Assembly: GCA_003649915.1 (NCBI GenBank)
Contig: QMTG01000030.1
Location: 1-10,630, forward strand
Source: Thermoplasmata archaeon
Lineage (GTDB): Archaea > Thermoplasmatota > Thermoplasmata > B31-G17
Reading direction: 5' to 3'
DNA: 10,630 nt
The notes beneath the pieces are model-generated. The model did not search any database. It saw only the letters and a list, made by a program, of their open reading frames with translations, and was not told the DNA's origin. This document shows positions 5,558 to 10,630 of the stretch, one piece after another; within the stretch, counting starts at the first letter, position 1; every line of letters starts with the position of its first letter. Both the position numbers and the translations under genes were made by a program.

Positions 5558-5820
5558 TCCCCCAACCTAAGTATCTTGGACTCGCCCTCGTTCACTATTG
5601 TAACGGCAGATATGGGGAAGGGTTTACCGCATACTGTGCCGAGTTCCACATTTGTCCCTGGGTACTCATAAACTCTTGCCCCTGATATTTTCTCAGGGCA
5701 GTTTTTAGCAACAATTACAAGTTTTGCCTCTCCCTTGCGCACAGCCTTCTTTGCCTGTGACACTCCAAAGTAAACCTTTCCTGTGTTTATCGCAATCTTT
5801 AACTCTCTGCCTATGTCCAT
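5554..5820 (-). CDS. rpl30e: Large-subunit ribosomal protein L30e
   Basis: An 88-aa L7Ae/L30e-family protein of the 50S subunit. Family features include INTGKVYFGVSQAKKAVRKG near the N-terminus, LVIVAKNCPE in the middle, YEYPGTNVELGTVCGKPFP and the ending AVTIVNEGESKIL. It is slightly shorter than typical 95-100-aa homologues. Its place between rpoA2 and nusA is the usual archaeal arrangement. The ATG at 5820 follows the rpoA2 stop by seven bases. AGGTGAT, which contains that stop, lies six bases upstream, so its translation is probably coupled to rpoA2. It overlaps nusA by four bases. Confidence 0.94.
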   Translation of the reverse strand: MDIGRELKIAINTGKVYFGVSQAKKAVRKGEAKLVIVAKNCPEKISGARVYEYPGTNVELGTVCGKPFPISAVTIVNEGESKILRLGE

Positions 5821-5827
5821 GAATAAA

Positions 5828-7303
5828 TCACCTCTTTGGCCTGTAAATAAGCTTTACTGCGCCTGTGCCAAGGGTTATTGGCTGCCCCACTATTATATTT
5901 TCCGCCACACCCTGCAGCGGGTCAACCTCGCCTCTAATACCAGCCTCAAGCAAATGATGCGCGGTTATCTCAAACGCAGCCCTTGATAAAACGCTCTTCT
6001 TTCTTCCAGATATGCCATGGCGCCCTATAGCCCTTACCATGCCATCGTTTGTCATCATGTCTGCTATGAGCATGATGTGCCTTATATCTACAGTTAATCC
6101 CTGCTCGCTCAAAGTGCTTATTGCCTCTTCAATTATAGAGTTTCGAGCAGCCTCTATACCCAATACCTCATAAATCTCAAGAATATTGTTTGTTTTTGTT
6201 TTCCTTGGGTTTACACCCTCCATATCAAGTATCGCCGCCAAATTTGAGCCCTCAGTGTATATTACATAGCCATCATCCCGTGATACACGAATTATTGCCC
6301 GTTTAATCCCAAGTATTCCTTTTATCTTCAGGTTCTTCACCACTTCGTAGAACTGATAAAGGCGCTTATACCTGGGCTCATCAACCTTTACCACAATGAC
6401 ATTCTTGTCTCTTATCTCATACCTAGCATGAAGTATCCTGTTCTTTTTCAAACTCTCCTCAACATCCTCAACACTCACCATTTTCCTTGCCATCTTTTCC
6501 TCGTCTAAGCGTATGACTATCTCCATGTTCTCAATGCTCACCTCAATATCTGCAATGTCGTGAAGTATCGTTGTCTCTATCTTAAGAGCAAGTTCTCTAG
6601 CCTTTTCCCTATCATGCTTTATATCATCACTGAGATGTATCTCCATCATTGGCGTACTTGGAGTTCTCCTAGCGTCTACAATCTCTATAAACCTTGGAAG
6701 ACCTAGTGTGACGTTCATCTCCGCCACACCTGCATAGTGAAATGTGCGCATGGTCATCTGCGTACTTGGCTCACCAACAGACTGGGCAGCAACAATTCCC
6801 ACGGCTTCGTGGGCGTCAACAACACGTTCCCTGTATTTCTCCACAATTCTTTTCACAACTTCTTCCATAACCTTCTTACTTCTCACCTTTCTATCCTTCA
6901 GTATCTTTGCTGTGTCGGAAACCACCGACATCGGAAGTTCCACACCCATTTTTCTTCCAATCTCCATTATTCTTTTTTCCTCATCACTCGGCTCCTCAAT
7001 CTTTTTTGGAATCTCTATGCTTTCGTCAATCTCAATCTTTTCAATTATCCTTCTCTTCCTTATCCTCTTTCTTCTTTCTTGAAGCTTTCTTTTGACCTCC
7101 TCAAGGTCCTTCTCTGTTACCTTCTTGTTCCCGACTTTCTTTAAAACCTCAAAAGCTTTTTCAGGTGGTATATACCTTGCCACATCCTCTAACGCCGCCT
7201 TTTTAAGGTCCTCGAGTTTTATACCAGCATTTGCCAAAATTATCGCTATTCTCTCCTCCACACCCCTACGCATGAGCGCTTTTATGGTATCATGCTTTGC
7301 CAA
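5828..7303 (-). CDS. rpoA2: DNA-directed RNA polymerase subunit A'' with long N-terminal extension
   Basis: This is the C-terminal part of the largest RNAP subunit, split in Archaea from A'. It completes the trigger-loop region, cleft and jaw. The conserved core begins AHEAVGIVAAQSVGEPSTQM at about residue 164 and continues with TFHYAGVAEMNVTLGLPRF and RRTPSTPMMEI. The C-terminal region holds GRHGISGRKKSVLSRAAFE and the ending AENIIVGQPITLGTG. About 163 residues precede the core, where I would expect roughly 50. The extra part has a helix-hairpin-helix-like stretch (about 13-61, ILANAGIKLEDLKKAALEDV) and then a very charged linker (about 62-105). I place the start at TTG 7303 because a perfect AGGAGGTG lies seven bases upstream. 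The open frame extends to 7348 but without such support. It overlaps rpoA1 by 14 bases. The product is 491 aa. Confidence 0.93.
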   Translation of the reverse strand: MAKHDTIKALMRRGVEERIAIILANAGIKLEDLKKAALEDVARYIPPEKAFEVLKKVGNKKVTEKDLEEVKRKLQERRKRIRKRRIIEKIEIDESIEIPKKIEEPSDEEKRIMEIGRKMGVELPMSVVSDTAKILKDRKVRSKKVMEEVVKRIVEKYRERVVDAHEAVGIVAAQSVGEPSTQMTMRTFHYAGVAEMNVTLGLPRFIEIVDARRTPSTPMMEIHLSDDIKHDREKARELALKIETTILHDIADIEVSIENMEIVIRLDEEKMARKMVSVEDVEESLKKNRILHARYEIRDKNVIVVKVDEPRYKRLYQFYEVVKNLKIKGILGIKRAIIRVSRDDGYVIYTEGSNLAAILDMEGVNPRKTKTNNILEIYEVLGIEAARNSIIEEAISTLSEQGLTVDIRHIMLIADMMTNDGMVRAIGRHGISGRKKSVLSRAAFEITAHHLLEAGIRGEVDPLQGVAENIIVGQPITLGTGAVKLIYRPKR

Positions 7304-9959
7304 CGCCTGCCACCTCCTTTCTGCGTAGAACTTCTTCCACAATATCAACCACGTCTATGTTTTTACCACCAACACTTCGTGAAGGGTCAACACCATCCTC
7401 ACCATACTTAAGTTGTATTACTATGTCTTCAGCATTTCTCACACTACCATCATGCTTTACCCGCAGGTCTTCGAGTGCGTTTATCAATCTTCTCTGCATA
7501 TAGCCCGAGCGTGATGTTCTAACCGCAGTATCAACGAGTCCCTCCCTACCGCCCATGCTGTGGAAGAAGTACTCAGTGGGGCTTAGCCCGCTCTTGTACG
7601 ATGATTTGACAAATCCCTTCGCCTGTGCGCCAAGATCTCCCCTGCGGAAATGGGGTAGTGTGCGCTTAAAGTAGCCTCTTTTTATTCTCTCTCCCCTTAC
7701 CGATTGCTGACCAATTGAGCCAGCCATCTGGCTAAGGTTGAGCATTGAACCCCTCGCCCCACTCTTTGCCATTATAACCGCGGAGTTCTCTAAGCCTAGA
7801 TACTTGCTTGCAATCCTCCCTGCTTCATCCCTAGCCATGCCAAGAACCTTCATGACTTCAACCTCGAGCGTCTCTTCAAGAGACCGTCCCGGGAGTTGGT
7901 CCAACGTTCCCTCCCTATACGCCGCTACAAGCTCATCCACCTTCTTGTACGCCTCTCTTATGACCTCTTCTATTCTCCTTTTCGCCTCCTCGGGTATATC
8001 CTCATCGTCTATTCCCGTGGTAAAGCCTCTCACCATTATTGCTCCAATACCAAGACGAGTGACGAAATCAAGAAACTCCGCTGCCACCTCTGGCCCATAA
8101 TCTCGCGCTATCTTGTCCACAATCTTGCCCTTGAAAGCACCGACAGCCCTAGCGTCAATTGTTCCTGCTACGAGCTTGCCATCCCTTATAATGACATACG
8201 CATCTATAGGGCACTTCTCTTTCAGGCATTCATCACAGTTCTCACATATTGAGGATTTAAACTCCATATTCAGACCCTCAGGCAGGGCTGCACTGAACAA
8301 CCACTTTCCGCTCCAGTATTTGTTCTCAATATCGGGGGGTGGTATAGGCTTATCAATCTTTGAGAATATGTACACAACCTCGTCCTTTGTGAATCGCTTA
8401 TCGCCGTATGTTAGGAAGAACAGGCCCGTGATATGGTCATGAATTGCACCTATTACTGGTCCTCCAAATCTAGGCGATAATATGTGATTTTGAACCTCCA
8501 TGAGTATTTTTGCCTCCACACGCGCCTCTTCGCTCTGCACGATGTGCAGATTCATTTCATCGCCATCAAAGTCCGCATTGTATGGAGGGCATACTGCAAG
8601 ATTAAGCCTAAATGTTCTATAAGGCATAACACGCACCCTGTGAGCCATCATGGACATTCTGTGCAACGACGGTTGGCGGTTAAAGAGTGCAATATCACCG
8701 TCCATTACCTGTCTTTCCACGATATAGCCAACTTGCAGATTTTCCGCTACAATCTCGGCGTTTTTCTCCGTTACCCTTATCCTTCTACCGTCATGCATTA
8801 TAACGTAATTCACGCCTGGAACATACTTCCCGTCCTCATCCTTTGGCGTTGGACCTCTTTTAACGATCTCACGCAAGGTATCAATGTTGTTTGGTGTAAC
8901 CCTTATGGGCACGGTCAACTCCCTAGCACAAGCCTCGGGTACTCCAACCTCATTTATTGATAAAAGTGGGTCGGGAGATATTACCGTTCTTGACGAAAAG
9001 TTTACCCTCTTGCCTGAGAGGTTTGACCTAAACCTGCCCTCCTTTCCCTTTAGCCTTTGAACAAGCGTTTTTAATGGCCTTCCCGAGCGATGTCTAGCTG
9101 GAGGTATCCCAGACGTTTGGTTATCAAAGTACGTTGTTACATGATACTGGAGCAAATCCCACAAATCCTCAATTATGAGTTGGGGAGCGCCAGAATCCCT
9201 GTTCTCCCTAAGCCTCTGGTTGATGCGTATGATGTCCACGAGTTTATGTGTTAAATCGTCCTCGCTCCTCTCCCCTGTCTCGAGGGTTATGGATGGGCGC
9301 ACAGTCACAGGAGGCACTGGCAGGACTGTGAGAATTAGCCATTCAGGTCTCATAACCTTTGGATTAAGACCTAGCAGTGGCAGATCATCATCAGGTATCT
9401 TCTCCAATCGCTCCCTGATATCTTTTGGAGTTAACTTGTACCCATCCTCTCTAAAAGTTGTGGGTTTGTCGAGTGTGATTCTGCCCTGTTCGGCGCCACA
9501 ATGCGGACAGACCATGCGCATAACTGTGTCCTTGAGTTTCTCCTTTATGAATATCTCCTCGTCTAGCGGCGTTGTCCACATACTCTTTTTCTCTTCCATC
9601 TCAGCCTTCATGGCCTCTATTTCTTCATCGGTGAGCAATATTCTCCCGCAGTTCTTGCATGTCGCAGTCAAAAGCCTTTTTATGAGTTTTACATAGCCTA
9701 CATGTATCACAGGCATTGCCAGATCAATATGCCCAAAATGTCCTGGGCAAGTATCTACGCGCCCACCACACGTTTTACAGCGCAATCCAGGCTCTATAAC
9801 GCCAAGCCTTGTATCCATAAGCCCGCCGTCTATTGGGTATCCATCCTCATCGTATGTGTCAGGCGTTATTATCTTAGCTGCCGACATTTTTCTTATCTCA
9901 TCAGGGGAAAGGAAGGCGAATTGGATCTCCTTAATCCTTTTTGAGGTTGTTTGCATCAT
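7290..9959 (-). CDS. rpoA1: DNA-directed RNA polymerase subunit A'
   Basis: An 889-aa N-terminal portion of the largest RNAP subunit, carrying the catalytic centre. The clamp zinc site is C61/C64/C71/H74 (CKTCGGRVDTCPGHFGH). A second Cys set is C101/C104 and C151/C154. Other landmarks are HRSGRPLKTLVQRLKGKEGRFR, NFSSRTVISPDP and FNRQPSLHRMSM. The Mg2+-binding NADFDGDEMNLH is at 461-472 (D463, D465, D467). Further on come the bridge helix (GFVKSSYKSGLSPTEYFFH) and the start of the trigger loop (MGGREGLVDTAVRTS). Length is normal and no intein interrupts the active site. A CENCDECLKEKCP motif (C572, C575, C578, C583) precedes the YVIIRDGKLVAGTID segment. The ATG at 9959 has GGGGTGAT five bases upstream; a second ATG follows directly. 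It lies six bases after rpoB. Confidence 0.97.
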   Translation of the reverse strand: MMQTTSKRIKEIQFAFLSPDEIRKMSAAKIITPDTYDEDGYPIDGGLMDTRLGVIEPGLRCKTCGGRVDTCPGHFGHIDLAMPVIHVGYVKLIKRLLTATCKNCGRILLTDEEIEAMKAEMEEKKSMWTTPLDEEIFIKEKLKDTVMRMVCPHCGAEQGRITLDKPTTFREDGYKLTPKDIRERLEKIPDDDLPLLGLNPKVMRPEWLILTVLPVPPVTVRPSITLETGERSEDDLTHKLVDIIRINQRLRENRDSGAPQLIIEDLWDLLQYHVTTYFDNQTSGIPPARHRSGRPLKTLVQRLKGKEGRFRSNLSGKRVNFSSRTVISPDPLLSINEVGVPEACARELTVPIRVTPNNIDTLREIVKRGPTPKDEDGKYVPGVNYVIMHDGRRIRVTEKNAEIVAENLQVGYIVERQVMDGDIALFNRQPSLHRMSMMAHRVRVMPYRTFRLNLAVCPPYNADFDGDEMNLHIVQSEEARVEAKILMEVQNHILSPRFGGPVIGAIHDHITGLFFLTYGDKRFTKDEVVYIFSKIDKPIPPPDIENKYWSGKWLFSAALPEGLNMEFKSSICENCDECLKEKCPIDAYVIIRDGKLVAGTIDARAVGAFKGKIVDKIARDYGPEVAAEFLDFVTRLGIGAIMVRGFTTGIDDEDIPEEAKRRIEEVIREAYKKVDELVAAYREGTLDQLPGRSLEETLEVEVMKVLGMARDEAGRIASKYLGLENSAVIMAKSGARGSMLNLSQMAGSIGQQSVRGERIKRGYFKRTLPHFRRGDLGAQAKGFVKSSYKSGLSPTEYFFHSMGGREGLVDTAVRTSRSGYMQRRLINALEDLRVKHDGSVRNAEDIVIQLKYGEDGVDPSRSVGGKNIDVVDIVEEVLRRKEVAGVGKA
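7310..7318 (-). promoter_or_regulatory. Perfect Shine-Dalgarno deciding the rpoA2 start
   Basis: On the minus strand AGGAGGTGG lies inside the end of rpoA1. Seven bases separate AGGAGGTG from the TTG at 7303. It matches the full archaeal anti-Shine-Dalgarno core and may compensate for the weak TTG codon, keeping A' and A'' synthesis matched by translational coupling. Confidence 0.75.
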
Positions 9960-9964
9960 TAAAC

Positions 9965-9972
9965 ATCACCCC
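9965..9972 (-). promoter_or_regulatory. Shine-Dalgarno for rpoA1 overlapping the rpoB stop
   Basis: On the minus strand GGGGTGAT contains the rpoB stop codon TGA and lies five bases before the rpoA1 ATG. This indicates coupled translation of B and A'. Confidence 0.65.
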
Positions 9973-10630
9973 ATATCTCCGAGTTTGAGCCTCATAACAA
10001 CACCCAATGATAACAACTCGTCTCTGAGTAGCTTGAAGGCGTAAGACATCTGCACAGGGTATATATTTGTCTCATTTCCGCAAACCTTACAACGGAGGGT
10101 TCCTCTCCTGCTTACCATTGCAATATGGCCGCACTCCGGATTGCCGCAAACATACTGGATAACCCCGTCTGATTCATCAAGAAGGCGGTCTTTTATCACC
10201 ATGGATGCTCCGTGCCCTATTAGGCAATCCCTTTCCATCTCACCAAACCTGAGCCCGCCAAGTCTTGCCTTGCCCTCGGTTGGCTGGCGCGTTAATATCT
10301 GCACAGGACCCCTAGAGCGAACATGCATCTTGCCCGCCACCATGTGATGCAATTTTTGGTAATAAATTACACCAACAAAGATCTCTGCCTCTATCCTTCT
10401 CCCAGTTATTCCATCATACAAGACTTCCTTGCCCGTATGTTTAAACCCGCACCTTACAAGAGCCTGCCTCAACGCTTCCTCAGGCTCGCCGCTGAAGGGT
10501 GTGCCGTCAACCTCCCTGCCTTCCATTGCTGCAACCTTACCTCCTATCATCTCGAGCACAGGGGCTACAGTCATTCTTGAGGGGATGGCATGGGGGTTTA
10601 TTATCAGGTCTGGGGTTATGCCCTCAGCAC
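9966..10630 (-). CDS. rpoB: DNA-directed RNA polymerase subunit B (or B'), C-terminal part, cut by window edge
   Basis: The last 220 residues of the second-largest RNAP subunit; the reading frame runs open to the right edge, so the 5' part lies outside. It begins AEGITPDLIINPHAIPSRMT, a highly conserved RpoB stretch. Then come HHMVAGKMHVRSRGP, LTRQPTEGKARLGGLRFGEMERDCL and GHGASMVIKDRLL. The C-terminal clamp zinc site follows as CGNPEC with CKVC. The protein ends SYAFKLLRDELLSLGVVMRLKLGD, the usual terminus that packs against A'. The fragment cannot show whether the gene is a single rpoB or the split B'/B'' form known from methanogens and some other euryarchaea. It is followed after six bases by rpoA1. 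Confidence 0.97.
   Translation of the reverse strand, partial: AEGITPDLIINPHAIPSRMTVAPVLEMIGGKVAAMEGREVDGTPFSGEPEEALRQALVRCGFKHTGKEVLYDGITGRRIEAEIFVGVIYYQKLHHMVAGKMHVRSRGPVQILTRQPTEGKARLGGLRFGEMERDCLIGHGASMVIKDRLLDESDGVIQYVCGNPECGHIAMVSRRGTLRCKVCGNETNIYPVQMSYAFKLLRDELLSLGVVMRLKLGDMG

Noticed and set aside
7304..7348. A longer rpoA2 beginning at the TTG at 7348
   Set aside because: The frame is open, but no Shine-Dalgarno precedes that codon. A perfect one lies seven bases before the TTG at 7303.
8540..8600. Possible intein or homing-endonuclease insertion at the RNAP active-site motif
   Set aside because: NADFDGDEMNLH and its flanks are continuous and the total length of A' is normal.
8484..9696. 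Long plus-strand open frames opposite rpoA1 (158 aa at 8484-8960 and 173 aa at 9175-9696)
   Set aside because: They lie antisense to a highly conserved polymerase gene, have no recognisable domain or ribosome site, and their composition is what the reverse complement of the real gene gives.

Overview
This window is a core information-processing region of an archaeal genome. The evidence is the split largest RNA polymerase subunit (separate A' and A'' genes), ribosomal protein L30e, a two-KH archaeal NusA, archaeal primase large subunit PriL, pelota, DNA topoisomerase VI subunit B, a DUF211 protein and a THUMP-domain tRNA methyltransferase. The gene order rpoB-rpoA'-rpoA''-rpl30e-nusA is typical of Archaea. 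Topoisomerase VI, DUF211 and the style of the secreted-domain protein suggest a euryarchaeon. The frequent ATA (Ile) and AGA/AGG (Arg) codons and the charged proteins fit a thermophile. A deep-branching Thermoplasmatota-type lineage is my guess, but the window alone does not prove it.

Layout. Bases 1-230 (minus) hold the N-terminus of top6B, cut by the window edge. It diverges from priL (337-1398, plus) across a short promoter region centred on a perfect palindrome. priL converges on pelA (1461-2504, minus), which is preceded on the same strand by a small unrecognised gene (2547-2780). A 190-bp divergent region separates that pair from a small membrane-anchored, sequon-rich protein gene (2971-3543, plus). 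That gene converges on a DUF211 gene (3561-3851, minus). DUF211 diverges from a trm14-like gene (3955-5046, plus), which converges on the end of the RNA polymerase operon.

The right half is one minus-strand operon running from the right edge leftwards: rpoB (C-terminal part), rpoA1, rpoA2, rpl30e, nusA. Junctions are tight: a 6-nt gap, a 14-nt overlap, a 7-nt gap and a 4-nt overlap. Most have Shine-Dalgarno sequences inside the preceding gene, so translational coupling is likely. The operon ends at nusA; rps12, which follows nusA in many archaea, is not here.

Together the genes cover transcription (RNAP core, NusA), translation and tRNA quality (L30e, pelota, Trm14), and replication or DNA topology (PriL, Top6B). 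Two start styles appear: apparently leaderless or near-leaderless genes (top6B, priL, pelA) whose TATA-like box lies about 26-33 bp before the ATG, and genes with clear Shine-Dalgarno sequences. Five of eleven genes seem to start with GTG or TTG. I see no tRNA, rRNA, CRISPR, insertion sequence or intein, and no gene-free stretch over 300 bases. I found no obvious new multi-gene system. The most unusual items are a long N-terminal extension on RpoA'', a four-cysteine motif inside RpoA', the symmetric palindrome between top6B and priL, and the orphan small gene upstream of pelA.
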